Source: Silene latifolia
Taxonomy: Eukaryota; Streptophyta; Magnoliopsida; Caryophyllales; Caryophyllaceae
NCBI RefSeq assembly: GCF_048544455.1
Contig: NC_133537.1
Span: 18,847,541-18,911,540, forward strand
DNA length: 64,000 nucleotides
Direction: 5' to 3'
Under the pieces are notes generated by a model. The model was not told the DNA's origin. It worked only from the letters and a program-made list of their open reading frames with translations, and did not search any database. The position numbers were made by a program, and so were the translations under genes. Position 1 is the stretch's first letter, and each line of letters opens with the position of its first letter. Positions 34,201 to 45,430 of this stretch are shown one piece after another.

Positions 34201-34759
34201 AAATATCTTGAAATAATGAATCCAAATATTACCACACTCCCTAGTCATAAAACTCATCATTATTCCAAGTAGATTTCTCCCAATAATAATGGTTGGTGGA
34301 TAATATTATAAACTGGATTTTTACAAATTAGTCGTTCTTTAGCCGTGTTTGTATAAACAACATAACCATAGTGAATCAAAGGCTTTTGCAAATTGCAGGA
34401 TAAGAAAGCCCATATGTACGCAGTCTTAACCTTTGTCGGCTACACTGAAAGAATGTTCCTGATAACCCAAAATGAAAATTGCTTCAAGTGACTACTACTT
34501 CCTCAAAATGAACCCCAGCGATAAGTGATTAACCGTCATAGAACGGAAACCATACAATGTAAAGAATCAATGAATGACAAGGGAAAGAATGATAGGAATA
34601 AAGGGAAGAGAGACCTTTGCGGGTATGGAAACCAGTGGGTTTACAATTCTTCCCTTTATAGTAATTCCGGGGCGCCCGCTTCGACGAAAGGATATCAAGT
34701 GAGGATGTACGCTTCCGGCGCATAGCCCTTCCCAACCCCAGAATTAATCCCAACGGCAT
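28258..34759 (-). CDS. MRPL41: Mitochondrial large-subunit ribosomal protein mL41 (plant MRP L27), three exons
   Basis: Exon 1 (34759-34615) encodes MPLGLILGLGRAMRRKRTSS through the HTRK block. Exon 2 (34008-33944) encodes GYVVVQEKLPVYVVPDLMDF. Exon 3 (28326-28258) encodes LKPYVSQC through SK and a TAA stop. Splice sites fit: CGCAAAG/GTCTCT, GGTGCAG/GTGGCT, TTTTAAG/GTACCG and GTTGCAG/CTGAAA. The reading phase is kept across all joins (145+65+69 = 279 bases, 92 aa). Length and sequence match the small basic mL41 protein of plants (about 94 aa in Arabidopsis), a component of the mitochondrial 54S/60S ribosome near the exit tunnel. The basic N-terminus may act as the targeting signal. Intron 1 (606 bases) holds a SINE remnant. 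Intron 2 (5.6 kb) is packed with nested transposons, yet the frame and splice sites are intact, so the gene may still work. Confidence 0.88.
30123..31826. mobile_element. hAT element 1, inside Mutator-like element A
   Basis: The inverted ends CAGGGGCGGATCCAG are typical of hAT transposons. A perfect 8-base target duplication CCCAAAAC lies at 30115-30122 and 31827-31834. At 1704 bases it contains another element (30629-31754) and has no transposase domain. Confidence 0.9.
30629..31754. mobile_element. Mutator-like element B, inside hAT element 1
   Basis: A perfect 9-base duplication TATATATTT (30620-30628, 31755-31763) flanks inverted repeats of about 150 bases that start GGAATAATTGATAA. These ends resemble those of element A (both carry AATAATCC and CATCTTCTTA text), so A and B belong to one family. 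Confidence 0.88.
32426..33022. mobile_element. hAT element 2, inside Mutator-like element A
   Basis: The ends are CAGGGCCGTCCCGG and GGGCCGGCCCTG in inverted order, with a perfect 8-base duplication CTGGGTTG (32418-32425, 33023-33030). A 57-base perfect tandem duplication lies at 32602-32716. Two tRNA-like blocks (GCGGGTTCGAACC at 32757-32769 and a 'GATCGAACC' block near 32835) are inside. The element at 45652-48220 is a relative. Confidence 0.9.
33403..33943 (-). other. Exon-proximal part of mL41 intron 2
   Basis: AT-rich intron sequence between the putative Helitron end and exon 2. No further element or exon is recognised. Confidence 0.5.
34375..34490 (-). mobile_element. Diverged SINE remnant in mL41 intron 1
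   Basis: The text GCAAATTGCAGGATAAGAAA and ATGTACGCAGTCTTAACC followed by AAATGAAAATTGCTTC matches the SINE at 27320-27440 with many changes. It is an old, partial copy. Confidence 0.5.
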
Positions 34760-34768
34760 CGTATCTTT

Positions 34769-35100
34769 TCTGCTTATTCACAAACATCCAAACAAATTCC
34801 CATACACCAATCACATACTACCGGAAAACTGGAATAAACGCAACCAAATTCTCATACACCAATCATCATAGCATTACGTAATCTTCAATAAAACTAAATC
34901 GAGTAAATCTAATTACACACAAGTAGTTTAAAATTAAACGAAATTAAAAAAATAAATACGAAAATACCAGGTAAAAAGAGTCGAAGACGGCTGACGGAGC
35001 GGCGATGTGTTGACGATTGCTGCTTACTCCGGCAAGACGGCGATGATGAAATTGAGAGGATGAGAGAGCCAGGGACTCAGAGTGAGAGAGGCGTGACAAA
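34769..35100 (-). promoter_or_regulatory. Putative 5' leader exon and leader intron of mL41
   Basis: A C/T- and CGCCG-rich block (about 34969-35080) reads like a plant 5' UTR on the minus strand. It ends TACCTG/GTATTT at 34968. An acceptor AAGCAG precedes the ATG by about ten bases (34770). A leader intron of about 198 bases is therefore proposed. The transcription start is not fixed. Confidence 0.4.
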
Positions 35101-35215
35101 TGAAAGTTTTGGGCTAGCCTGGCCCATGTAAACAAACAAGTGTCCAGTTTTAAGGTTCCTTTCGGTTCATCGCGGTTATGAATAACCCGAACCCAATCTA
35201 GAAACAAGAGGTTTC

Positions 35216-36062
35216 CGGTTTTTTTTTTTTCATTTTTTGTCAGTTCATTTAACGGTGAACACCCGATTTTAGATTATAAAGATTATTTAATTTAGTTTAT
35301 GTTAGGAAAATTATTTATTGATCATCATTCGTTATATGGGCATTGTGTTACACTTTTGTACTTTTATTGGGTTGTGGCTCGCACCCTTATCCACAACAAG
35401 GCAAGAATTCAAGTAATAATGGGTCTCGTGCTAGTGAGGAATCTCCCACAAGTAGGCTTCTCGAGTCTCGGAGTATGTATTGGTAATCGTATTCACAACC
35501 TTCAACGTTCGACACAAAAATGCAATCAATTATTGTAAACAAACAATAAGCATTAACAAGCATGAAGGTAGAAAGCAATTTTCAATGATTAACACTACCC
35601 TTTGGAATTCCTTACTCGTTGTATCGATCCTCGACGAACCAATAAGTTACCACAGAAAGTCGTCTAAAGCCTAGACTTTGATACTAAATGTCACAGTCCG
35701 GTACTTTTGCCGGATTGTGGCGCGTGTACCCTTACCCTCGCTAACCACAATACCCTTTATTGCTTGTATTTTATCTTGGTGTGAGTAAGAGTGCACATCA
35801 TGATTCGATAAAAGTACAAGTACCGGACCGTAATACAATATGAGTAGAGGCGTAGATTGCGTAGAGCAATCGGTTAATCAAAACGATCCCGACAAAAAAA
35901 AAGAAACAAAAATGGGCCGATCACTGTGAAGATCCCCGGTTTTGGGAGGCCACGTAGAAATAGAAAATTTTAGGTCCGACCCAAATTATAGCGTTCAATT
36001 AAATAATGGGTTGGGCTGTGTTTATGGCCAAGCATTAGTGTCAGTGTGTCACCTTAAGACCC
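35216..36062 (-). mobile_element. Possible LTR-retrotransposon scrap
   Basis: A TGTCACAGTCCGGTACTTTT edge near 35690 is preceded by a minus-strand TAGTATCAAAGTC, which faintly resembles the initiator tRNA-Met primer site. CCGGTACTTTTGCCGG and AAGTACCGGACCGTAA text recurs in inverted form at 35698-35832. No coding sequence is seen. This is a weak call. Confidence 0.3.
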
Positions 36063-36065
36063 TAA

Positions 36066-36374
36066 GGGCTCGCTTGGAATGGGAGTAACTATTAAGGGGT
36101 AATAGAGCTTAAATGAACTAGAAAATGGAGGAAAGTGATGGAGGTTGGAGATAGAAATGGAGGAAGATAGTATAATAGTCTATCCATTAAGGGGTAATAA
36201 TTACCCACCTCCCCCCTCAAAGTAATGCATTACCTCCATATGGAGGTAATAATTCCTCCCCTCACCACCTCTTTCCCCCTTCCACAACCACCACAAATCA
36301 CCAATCTCCTTCCATTTCTTCTTATTTTAGCCTCTATTAATCTCTTAATAATTATTCTCATTCCAAGCGAGCCC
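36066..36374. mobile_element. Tourist-like MITE
   Basis: The 309-base element has inverted ends GGGCTCGCTTGGAATG, flanked by TAA on both sides (36063-36065, 36375-36377). This is the pattern of Tourist MITEs moved by PIF/Harbinger transposases. It has no coding capacity. Confidence 0.85.
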
Positions 36375-36377
36375 TAA

Positions 36378-38291
36378 TTAGTAATTACCCAGTGGATGTC
36401 ATATTCACATAAACGGACAAAGATGGCATGGTGTCACTTATTGTGTCCATTTATTTTCTTTAGCGGTTTAATAAAAATAAAAATAAAAATGTCAACTTTA
36501 ACTTGGTTTTCAATCAAATGATAATAATAAGAAGAAAATAATTACTTTGATCATTGCACTATAAAAGTTTATTCTGCCCCGAAGGCTTAATTTTGACTTT
36601 AAATTATACCGACAACTCCCAAATATGAGTAAGAAGAGCAAAGAGATCAATATAAAACTATCAACACTTATATAAAATCGATTTACATAAGAATTATTGT
36701 AAAACCAAGTGATTATTTACCTAAAACCCATCACTAAAATAACTTCTATCAATCACTTTTTTTCATAATAAGGGCATCAAGATTTTTTATTATATGGTTT
36801 TTTAATGTGAGATTGTAAAATCCGTTTTATATGAGAGTTATTCTAACACTATTTTATATTATAGTTTGATAAGTTATTCGTCAAATTTGATATTAGAAAC
36901 CACAAAGTGATCAAATAAAGGCAAAAGATTATGGATACGTTTGTATGTATTTCTTATGAAAAATAATATTTAGTGAACTCACTATAATAACTAAAAAATG
37001 TAGACTTTAAAGATAAGACTGGATATCTATTTTAATATTAAGACGGATAACTCGTTTTAAGGAAGACCAACTGATATCTTGCATGACATGTCCAATCATA
37101 TCATTTCTAACCGCAAAAATTATACAGTACTTCGTAGGAGTCAAGATCCTCTCCATTTCCTAAAAGAAATGGATAGTCCATTTTTTTAACGGCTCAGATA
37201 GTACTCTGGAATCAACCAACGGCTCTATGTTTATGTGTGAAAATAAAGAGATAATGAGTACTAAATAGAAATGGTTATTATAAGATTCTTACAGAGAAAA
37301 TAGAGAGAAAATAAATGGAGATGATCCTTTTGCACTCCGTAGCTAGTAAGCTACTTTTAATTTACTCACAGATATAACACGTATAACTCAAATAATACGT
37401 ACCTTATCATTTATTATTTTGCAAATTTACTACTCAAAACTCAAACTTACTGGGAAATTAGCGTCAATCTTCAATGTGCAACGAAAATAACCAATCGACA
37501 AGTAAACTATAAAAATAAAGAACTGTAAACAATAATAAAATGAGACGGTATTTAGGGTAAACCCGAAGTGAAACCCTCCAAGATTGAGGTAAACCCATTA
37601 GTCAAATTAACTAGAATCCACTATAATAATAGTAGCCGTACAACGTAACTGTACCATGTCCCAAATTAATATCAATTTGAAACCCACAATAATTAAAGTA
37701 AAACACTTTAAAACGTTCGGTACAATTGGTAAATGATACCAATAATACATTAATACCCCTATAGTAATCTGTCAATTATTGTATTTAAACACCCGTCATA
37801 TTGTCTTTCACCCTCAAACTCCGACTTGTTATTTTCTATATCAAGTCACTTTGTGAAATGACGTTATACAAATGAATAAACAATTCATTCGTTTTCACCG
37901 AATGTTAAATCAATTTTCGCATAATGTAAAGCAAACGAATTATCATTCATTTAACAACACTTAATTATATACATCATCAAATTTATGTACATGTAACTAT
38001 TAGATACTTTAGGAGTAAATTAATAGAATGGGGAATGATAAATCCACTACCGTTAATAGAAGTACCACAATTTCTTGTTTCAGACGCGGTCACTTTTCAT
38101 CTGAAGCTTCAGACGGCCAGACGTAAATATATGATTATTTTATGGTTAAATGTATTATGGTTAAATATAACCATAATAATATAGCCAGCGTTACAATTTA
38201 TAGTAACTTATTCTATTTTTCAATAGTAGTTATATTTGACTGTAAAATAATTATAAAATCTCATCTTAATATTTTAGACCAAAAAGACTTG
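36378..38291. other. Intergenic AT-rich region
   Basis: No gene is recognised. A MITE-like unit lies at 37137-37338 (listed separately). The rest is AT-rich with short frames lacking motifs. Confidence 0.5.
37137..37338. mobile_element. MITE-like element
   Basis: The ends read GGAGTCAAGATCCTCTCC and, inverted, GGAGTGCAAAAGGATCATCT, each running into CCATTT. GTA precedes the left end and follows the right end, a possible 3-base duplication. The family is not clear. Confidence 0.4.
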
Positions 38292-38293
38292 TA

Positions 38294-38551
38294 CTTCCTC
38301 CATTCAACTCCACTCTACCTATTTCCCTTTCGTACACTATTCACATTTGTGTGTTCAATTTCGATTTTCTCTCGATACGTAAGTGGAAATATATTCATGT
38401 GGGATCTTGTTTGATTCGTCTTTACGAGTATATTAAAAATATATAATTTTTATATTTTTTGCAAATACGTAGCTAACGATATTTAACGCGTAAAACACGC
38501 GTTGACAAACGTGAAAAAAGAAAGTGGTAGAGTGGAGTTGAATGGAGGAAG
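38294..38551. mobile_element. Stowaway-like MITE
   Basis: The 258-base element has nearly perfect inverted ends, CTTCCTCCATTCAACTCCAC and its complement, flanked by TA on both sides (38292-38293, 38552-38553). It is a different family from the one at 24539. Confidence 0.85.
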
Positions 38552-38553
38552 TA

Positions 38554-40269
38554 TGAAGTAAGACTAAATGTTAAAGTACCTTGTATATTGGTTATATTTT
38601 CACCAACAGTCCCAATTAAACCGAGGCCGGCATGGTCAAGTCATATCAGTAGTACACAAGACGTATCAACATTAATAAAGATGAAAAGGTCTAATTAATT
38701 GGTTGCTTGTACAAGGACCATTGGACCACTAGACCGCTCTTTCATAGTGTGAAGGAAGGATGGCGTGAGCAAGATCTCACGCAGTGTAGTTCAGGTTTAT
38801 TGTAGCAGATACAATAACGTACAAAAATAGGTCTGAAAATTCTGAATAAAATAAGAGGTCACAGAAAATCAAAGAGGGGCTCAGAAAATGTCCCCCTTTA
38901 TTTACAATTTCCAACTTTCAAGTGAGGTCACCGTTGTGTTCTTCTAAACAAAATCAAAGTCACAGTCTCATCTTTAAGTAAATGGGATGAGTGTTGCATG
39001 ATGCGTGCCTTTCCTTCTCTTGTATCTTTGTGTAATTTCGTCTTCTTAGATTGTGACCATTCCTTATGAGTCGTGTTCTTGGGCCTTTTTGTCACGTGGT
39101 TCTCTCGTGGCAATGTATTCTCTTGCTTCTGTCTCGGTTTGGCCGCGAGGCTTCGACCACTATGTATAGTTTTGGTCGCGGGTTTTTCTCTATAACTTCA
39201 GTTTATTCGTATATTCTATAACTTATTTCATTCCTATGTCTCTTTTCTTATTTAGTTCGGGTTAAACATGTAATTTACTTGACTACTTGGCTACTTGTTA
39301 GTCGATCACTATCTTCTTCTTTATTAATTCTCGGTTTTGTTTGCTAGGGTAAACCTGAGATATATGTAAAGTTAAAGCGAGCGAGAAAAAGGAAAAATGT
39401 GTGTTGAAAACGTTATGATAATATGACTAGATTTGAAGGAGGTACGCGTTTAAGCCATGGTACATATTATAACCAAATAAAATTGAAAAAATTACTTCAA
39501 AGACAACTAGAAAATTACTTACAATCATTTGGAAGAGTACAAAATGAAAATAAAAATGCGTTCAGATGAAGGCAGGAAAATAAAGCAATTGACCAATTAG
39601 ATTGACTACACTTCATGGGGGGTGTGTGTGTGTGTTAAAGAGAGAAAGCAGCAACAATACGGCTCCCATTAGAAGGATAAGTAGGCCAAATTCATACCAT
39701 TTTATTCAAATGGACAAAGACAACCACTTAACCTAGGGCCAGAGCATGAGAGGATGACAAAGTTTGCAGTTTGCACTTTAGGAGGTATTTTAAGGTAAAC
39801 TAGTCATGTACCTCTAGATTAGTGTTAGAACGGTTTTAACAACTAGTGATTCAATATATTGTTTCTAAAATTATTTTTGTTGTAAAAATCACGCAAAATA
39901 TATAGATGTATTGTGAGACTTCGAGAGTATTTTTGATGCTCTCGTACTAACTGTCCTAGAAAATTAAATAAGATAATTTATAATCTAGTCAAGAAGGCTA
40001 TGTTGTAATCTATCTACTCCATCTGTCCTGATGGTTGTTCTAAAAGCCAAGAGGGGGTTTTATCAATTTATTGTAGTTAAGGGATCTAAAATGATTTTCA
40101 ATTCGATACGATAAAGTTGTGTTCATATTATTTTATAGAAAAAGCCAGCTAATAATTCGGTAAGTGGTTTTACTTGTTTCTTGGACGGGTTCATCCACGG
40201 TTTGACGTTACATATTTTTTTTAATTTTGTATCATTTGTAAATTATTTACTTTTACAATCTATTTATTG
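38554..40269. other. Intergenic region without recognised gene
   Basis: It contains a block at 38750-39400 that might be LTR-derived, and a short GT run at 39623-39636. No conserved protein text was found in any frame. Confidence 0.4.
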
Positions 40270-40274
40270 ATAAC

Positions 40275-40515
40275 TATTAAACTGATGATTGTAATAACAT
40301 GATTAGAGAGAATGAGAATGTAAGAATTATGATTTTATATTTCTGAAAAGGTGAATGATGATATGTACATGATCAGCTATATATAGCAGTAGCTTCTAAC
40401 AACCTTCTAACCAACTCAAGTTAGCTTTAACTAAATATGAGTCAGCTTAACTAATCATGTAACTAATTCTTGATTTGCATAACTAACTTATCTATATTAG
40501 TTACATAGTCTAATA
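40275..40515 (-). repeat. 3' LTR of the copia element
   Basis: 241 bases, identical to 45190-45430 except TTCTAAC against TTATAAC near 40394. It is next to the purine tract. Confidence 0.95.
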
Positions 40516-40523
40516 TTCCCCCC

Positions 40524-41530
40524 TCAAGCTTGAGCTGGGGAAGATACTAGACCAAGCTTGGATGAAAGGAAGGTATGCTGATCAGATCCCAATGCCTTTG
40601 TCATAAGATCTGCAAGCTGTAATCCCGTCCTCACATGTTTAGTTAACGTAAAACGCCAATTGTTTCTCCGACATAGTGGCGATCTATTGATGATGCTTTG
40701 TTCTCTCATGAAAAATAGGATTGTGAGTCAAATGTTATGCTGCCTTGCTATCACACATTAAGGAAATAGGCTTGGGTACCTGAATTTTCATGTCTTGTAG
40801 AATGTTATCAAGCCAAACAATTTCTGAAGAGGTATATGACAGCTCTCGTACTCGGATTTGAGAACTCTTACTAACAGTTCTCTGTTTCTTAGTCTTCCAT
40901 GATATCAGAGAATTACCCAAGAATATGCAATATCCACTCGGTGACCTCTTTGGTGAATGCACACGACCCCGATCCGCATCACCGTAGGCCGTCGTGTAAG
41001 GTCGACTTGGCACTGTAAAAACGATCCGTATTAATAGTCCTCTAAGATATCGAAGGACATGCAAAGTCGCTTGTAAGTGAGGCATCCCGGGTTCACTTAT
41101 AAATTGACTAAGGTCTTTGTATGAATATGACAGTCGGAGTCTTGAAGAGTTCGGATACAAAAGCCTTCCTACTAATCTTCTGTACACTTCAGGATTATCC
41201 AAGACTTGGCCATCATCAGTAGATAATTTTAATCCTCTTGGCAAAGGAAACTTAGCAACTTTGCAGTCTTCCATCTTCATGTCCTTCAGAATATCCAGAA
41301 TGTACTTTCGTTGATTAATTAGTATCCCTGATTCATTCCTGGCCACTTCTAATCCAAGGAAATATCTCATATGGCCAAGATCCTTGATGGAGAACATGGA
41401 ATCCAAGCCTTGCTTGATTTGTGCAATATGGTCTTCATTTGTACCAGACAGCAACACATCATCCACATAGACGAGAGCAACAGTAAATGAGTGAGTCTTA
41501 GGATCCTGTCTTGTGAATAAGGAATAATCA
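40524..41530 (-). pseudogene. Copia reverse transcriptase C-terminal part and RNase H
   Basis: After a short middle frame (about 41650-41536), the rest resumes in a third frame from about 41530 to 40735. It shows the YVDD catalytic box (41474-41463), KDLGHMRYFLGLEV, QRKYILDILKDMKM and RNase H text (YGDADRG, SPSGYCIFLG). At 40735 a stop follows MCDSKAA, where copia normally reads CDN or CDS before more RNase H. The tail (LADLMTKAL) appears at 40600-40575 in another frame. At least three lesions make Pol non-functional, although the LTRs are almost identical. Confidence 0.8.
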
Positions 41531-41594
41531 AACTTAGATCATGTAAAACCAAGCCCCAACCAAATACTTTGTGAGCTCTTTATTCCATCGACGA

Positions 41595-44500
41595 CTAGCC
41601 TGCTTCAACCCATAAAGAGATCTCTTCATCCGCAAACCTGACTGGCTGTGCTTTATAACCTTCAGGAGGAGACATATACACCTCTTCATCTAGATACCCA
41701 TGCAAGAATGCATTGTTGATATCCAGCTGATGCAAGCTCCACCCTTTTGCTGCAGCTATGGCCAACAAAGCTCTTACTGTGGTGAACTTTGCTACAGGAG
41801 AAAAAGTATCTTTATAATCCTTATCTTTAACTTGGTTATAGCCTTTTGCCACTAACCGAGCTTTATGTCTTTCAATTGATCCATCTGCTTTGTATTTGAT
41901 CTTGAATATCCATTTTGATCCAATTGGTTTCTTACCCTCTGGTAAATCCACCATTTCCCATGTCTGATTTTGTTCCAGGGCTTGGATCTCCTTATGCATT
42001 GCAGCAATCCACTCAGGTTGAGAGCTTGCTTGTTTAAAAGTATATGGCTCCTTTTCAACCAGAACACTAGCCATAGAAGCTACATAGTCTGAAGAAAAAT
42101 GCCTCAAATCTTGAAGTATTGCTGCTGTATTTGATGTAGGTGCTAAACTTGATAATTTTAGAGGACAATGATACTGTTGTAAGAGTACAGATGGTTGCCT
42201 CGGTCTTGTAGATTTTCTAATATTATTATCTTGTTGAGTCTCAGTTGAAAGAGACCCATCAGAAGTAGGTTGTAGAGTATTGTCATTTGTATCTATGTGA
42301 ATATTATTATCAGACTGACTTTGACCATGTGAAGTCTCAGAAATGTCAGCTGTTGCTCTATTATCTGTAGTACTATTGTCTTTTGGATTATAACCTCTGG
42401 ATATTAGAATAGTAGAAGTAGCTGGATTGACCAACTTATCATGGGAAACTGTGTCTGAAATTTTTTGTTTAAAAGGAAACTCATCTTCTCTAAAAACAAC
42501 ATCTCTATTAACAAATATTTTATGAGTAGACAGGTCATAAAGCCTGTAGCCTTTTTGCTGGTGAAGGTATCCAAGAAACACACATTTCCTGGCCCTAGTA
42601 CCTAGTTTATCAGCATAGGTAGGGGGCATAGTTGCATAACAACAACACCCAAACACCTTTAAAGTCCCTACTGGTGGATCTTTGCCAAATAACAGTTTAA
42701 AGGGAGTTTGCCATTGAAGTACAGAAGATGGCATCATATTAATCAAATGAGTAGCTGTCAATAAACAGTCTCCCCAAAATTTTATAGGTAAACCAGCATG
42801 TATCCTGATAGCCCTAGCAGTCTCAAGAAGGTGTCTGTGCTTACGTTCAACCCTCCCATTTTGCTGTGGTCTTCCTACAATACTTGTCTGATGAACAAGA
42901 CCCATATCTTTGAATAAATTGCCACACATATGATGTAAGAACTCAGATCCATTATCTGACCTTATGATTTTTAGTTTAGCATTAAACTGTGTGCTAATAT
43001 AAGCAAAAAAATCTTTAATTAGCTTAAACACTTGATCTTTTGTCTGGAACAAAACAGTCCATGTATTGCGTGAAAAATCATCTAAAATGGTAAGAAAGTA
43101 CTTAGCACCAGATAAAGCAGGGGTTTTATATGGTCCCCAAACATCCATATGCAATAATTCAAACAAACTGGAAGCTCTAGAATAACTGTTTGGAAAAGGC
43201 AATACATGATGCTTGGACAGAATACATGATTCACAATTCAAAGTTTTATTCTTATTACCATGTACAGTTGTTACAAATTTCAACTTATCATAACCAACAT
43301 GTCCTAATCTGGCATGTAACAACTCAACAGACTGAGAATTTGAACAACTATTAGCAGAATGTAAAGACAATGCCTGATCAACTAAAACTTTGGAAACTAA
43401 GGAAACGACTTTATTCACTAATTCTTTAGTACTAGCATTTTGAAATCTATATAAATCTCCTATCCTGCTGCCAGTAGCAACGATCTTTTTAGTGGAAAGG
43501 TCCTGAAAAGAACAATCAGCAGCAGAAAACACAGCAAACAACTTGTTATTATCAATTAGCTTAGTGACAGACAGCAAATTTTGTTTAAAATCAGGTATTA
43601 ACAAAACATTAAGCAACACAATATCAGTAGTTAGCTGCACACTGCCAATTTTGGAAACATACTTGATACTACCATCAGGAAGACCAATTTGTAAGGGCTT
43701 AGGCAAAATTCTAATGTCATGCATCAAACTAACATTAAAGGTCATGTGATCTGAAGCACCAGTATCAATGATCCAGTCATGTAACAGCAAAGACTTATTA
43801 GCAGCATTAGCATGAAAAAGGGAAAGAATACCTGCAAAGTTAGAGGAGGAAAGAGAAGGAACATTATCAGAAATCCTTTTCAGCACTTGATCAACCACAG
43901 AATTGACCAAACCATCCAACATAGTAGAATCAAAAGCTTGTGAAGTGCTAGCACCATCTGAAGAAACCAATGGATTATCTTCTGGAGAGTTTTCAAGAAT
44001 CTCAGCAGTATTAGCAGACTTCTTGAAACCAGACTTGCCCTTAAAGAACTTAGGCTTAGGCTTTGCAGATTTGTCAGCTTGCTTGCCAGTTTTATCAGAA
44101 GGAAAACCCACTAAGCGATAACACTTGTCAATCTTATGACCTGGCTTCCCACAGTGTGCACACCCATTTGCCCAAAAACACTCATCCAGGTTGTGATTGT
44201 TCATTTCACAATGACTGCAATACTTCCTGGTCTTCTTGTCAGCAGTAGTATTGTCAGAAGACTTGAACACAGCATACGCAGAAGCCTCATTCAGAACTTC
44301 AACAGATTCAACCACTTGTTTCTGTTTCTCAATTTTTTGCAACAATCCTAATGCTCTATTAATTGTAGGCAAAGGATCTAAAGATAGTATTTGAGTTCTG
44401 ACAGTGTCAAAACTGTTGTTCAAACCCATTAAGAACTGAATCAATTTGGAGTTATTCTCTCTTGCTACAATTCTTTTCATGAGTGTACAAGTGCAGAGTC

Positions 44501-45014
44501 TAATTTTACCACATGAACATTGAGGAAGTGGGTCTAAACTGTCTAAAGTCTCCCAATAATTCTTTAACTTGCTGTAATACTCGACCAAAGACATGTTAGA
44601 CTGACTTACAACATCAAGATCTTTCCTCAGTTGATAGATCTCAATTGCATTTGCTTGCCCATATCTCTCCAGTAATTCTTCCCAAAGCTCTTGTGCAGAC
44701 TTGACATACTTGAGATTATCACGAATGGATTTATCCAAAGAATTAAGGATCCATTTCATGACCATCAGATCACAGCGAACCCACTGATGAAATTTCTTGT
44801 CAGTCTTTGGTGGCCTGGTGAAGGTTCCATCTATGAAACAGTCCTTGTTCTTCGATGCCAGTGCCATCAAAACATCTTGTTTCCAACCCAAAAAATCCGT
44901 ACCATCAAACAGTGGAGTGACCAGATGTGAGAATGGTTGATCAGACGAAGATAAGTAAAGTGGATCATCATAGTAGTCGTAACTATGATCATTGTTTTCT
45001 GTTTCTTCAGGCAT
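41595..45014 (-). CDS. Copia Gag-Pol polyprotein, N-terminal 1139 aa (ends early in reverse transcriptase)
   Basis: From the ATG at 45014, domains run in copia order. First is a Gag of the UBN2/Retrotran_gag_3 type (FSHLVTPLFDGTDFLGWKQD, near residue 29) with the zinc knuckle CAHCGKPGHKIDKC. Then come protease (WIIDTGASDHMTFN), the integrase zinc region (LHARLGHVGYDKL) and the integrase core with its acidic residues in LHMDVWGPYK, IRSDNGSEF and RPQQNGRVERKH. The start of reverse transcriptase (PIGSKWIFKIKYKADGSIER, SLHQLDINNAFLHGYLDEEV) follows. A frameshift near 41650 sends it to a false stop at 41595. The protein would form particles, mature itself and integrate the DNA copy. Everything up to reverse transcriptase is open, which fits a very recent insertion. 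Confidence 0.9.
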   Translation of the reverse strand: MPEETENNDHSYDYYDDPLYLSSSDQPFSHLVTPLFDGTDFLGWKQDVLMALASKNKDCFIDGTFTRPPKTDKKFHQWVRCDLMVMKWILNSLDKSIRDNLKYVKSAQELWEELLERYGQANAIEIYQLRKDLDVVSQSNMSLVEYYSKLKNYWETLDSLDPLPQCSCGKIRLCTCTLMKRIVARENNSKLIQFLMGLNNSFDTVRTQILSLDPLPTINRALGLLQKIEKQKQVVESVEVLNEASAYAVFKSSDNTTADKKTRKYCSHCEMNNHNLDECFWANGCAHCGKPGHKIDKCYRLVGFPSDKTGKQADKSAKPKPKFFKGKSGFKKSANTAEILENSPEDNPLVSSDGASTSQAFDSTMLDGLVNSVVDQVLKRISDNVPSLSSSNFAGILSLFHANAANKSLLLHDWIIDTGASDHMTFNVSLMHDIRILPKPLQIGLPDGSIKYVSKIGSVQLTTDIVLLNVLLIPDFKQNLLSVTKLIDNNKLFAVFSAADCSFQDLSTKKIVATGSRIGDLYRFQNASTKELVNKVVSLVSKVLVDQALSLHSANSCSNSQSVELLHARLGHVGYDKLKFVTTVHGNKNKTLNCESCILSKHHVLPFPNSYSRASSLFELLHMDVWGPYKTPALSGAKYFLTILDDFSRNTWTVLFQTKDQVFKLIKDFFAYISTQFNAKLKIIRSDNGSEFLHHMCGNLFKDMGLVHQTSIVGRPQQNGRVERKHRHLLETARAIRIHAGLPIKFWGDCLLTATHLINMMPSSVLQWQTPFKLLFGKDPPVGTLKVFGCCCYATMPPTYADKLGTRARKCVFLGYLHQQKGYRLYDLSTHKIFVNRDVVFREDEFPFKQKISDTVSHDKLVNPATSTILISRGYNPKDNSTTDNRATADISETSHGQSQSDNNIHIDTNDNTLQPTSDGSLSTETQQDNNIRKSTRPRQPSVLLQQYHCPLKLSSLAPTSNTAAILQDLRHFSSDYVASMASVLVEKEPYTFKQASSQPEWIAAMHKEIQALEQNQTWEMVDLPEGKKPIGSKWIFKIKYKADGSIERHKARLVAKGYNQVKDKDYKDTFSPVAKFTTVRALLAIAAAKGWSLHQLDINNAFLHGYLDEEVYMSPPEGYKAQPVRFADEEISLWVEAG

Positions 45015-45189
45015 AGTGATTGATTGAAAGAAAGTTTATTTTGATTGATAAGATTTTCTTGATCTTTTGTGAAAGTGGAAGCGAATTTATGATGATGATT
45101 ATGATGAGAAAGATGAAGATTGTGATGAAGAATTGGGATGAAGAAGATGAAGATCGTGAGGATCGAATTTTAACTGGTAACTGATACCA

Positions 45190-45430
45190 TATTAAACTGA
45201 TGATTGTAATAACATGATTAGAGAGAATGAGAATGTAAGAATTATGATTTTATATTTCTGAAAAGGTGAATGATGATATGTACATGATCAGCTATATATA
45301 GCAGTAGCTTATAACAACCTTCTAACCAACTCAAGTTAGCTTTAACTAAATATGAGTCAGCTTAACTAATCATGTAACTAATTCTTGATTTGCATAACTA
45401 ACTTATCTATATTAGTTACATAGTCTAATA
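45190..45430 (-). repeat. 5' LTR of the copia element
   Basis: 241 bases, followed on the minus strand directly by the initiator tRNA-Met-type primer site. Confidence 0.95.

Larger units (their letters stand above)
40275..45430 (-). mobile_element. Young Ty1/copia retrotransposon with TA...TA LTR ends
   Basis: Two 241-base LTRs (40275-40515, 45190-45430) differ at one site that I can see. A 5-base duplication ATAAC (40270-40274, 45431-45435) flanks the element. On the minus strand the LTR runs TATTAGAC...GTTTAATA, so the usual TG...CA ends are TA...TA. A primer site TGGTATCAG (minus strand of 45181-45189) and a purine tract GAGGGGGGAA (40516-40525) adjoin the LTRs. The polyprotein is long, with two frameshifts in reverse transcriptase. 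LTR identity suggests a very recent insertion. Confidence 0.95.
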
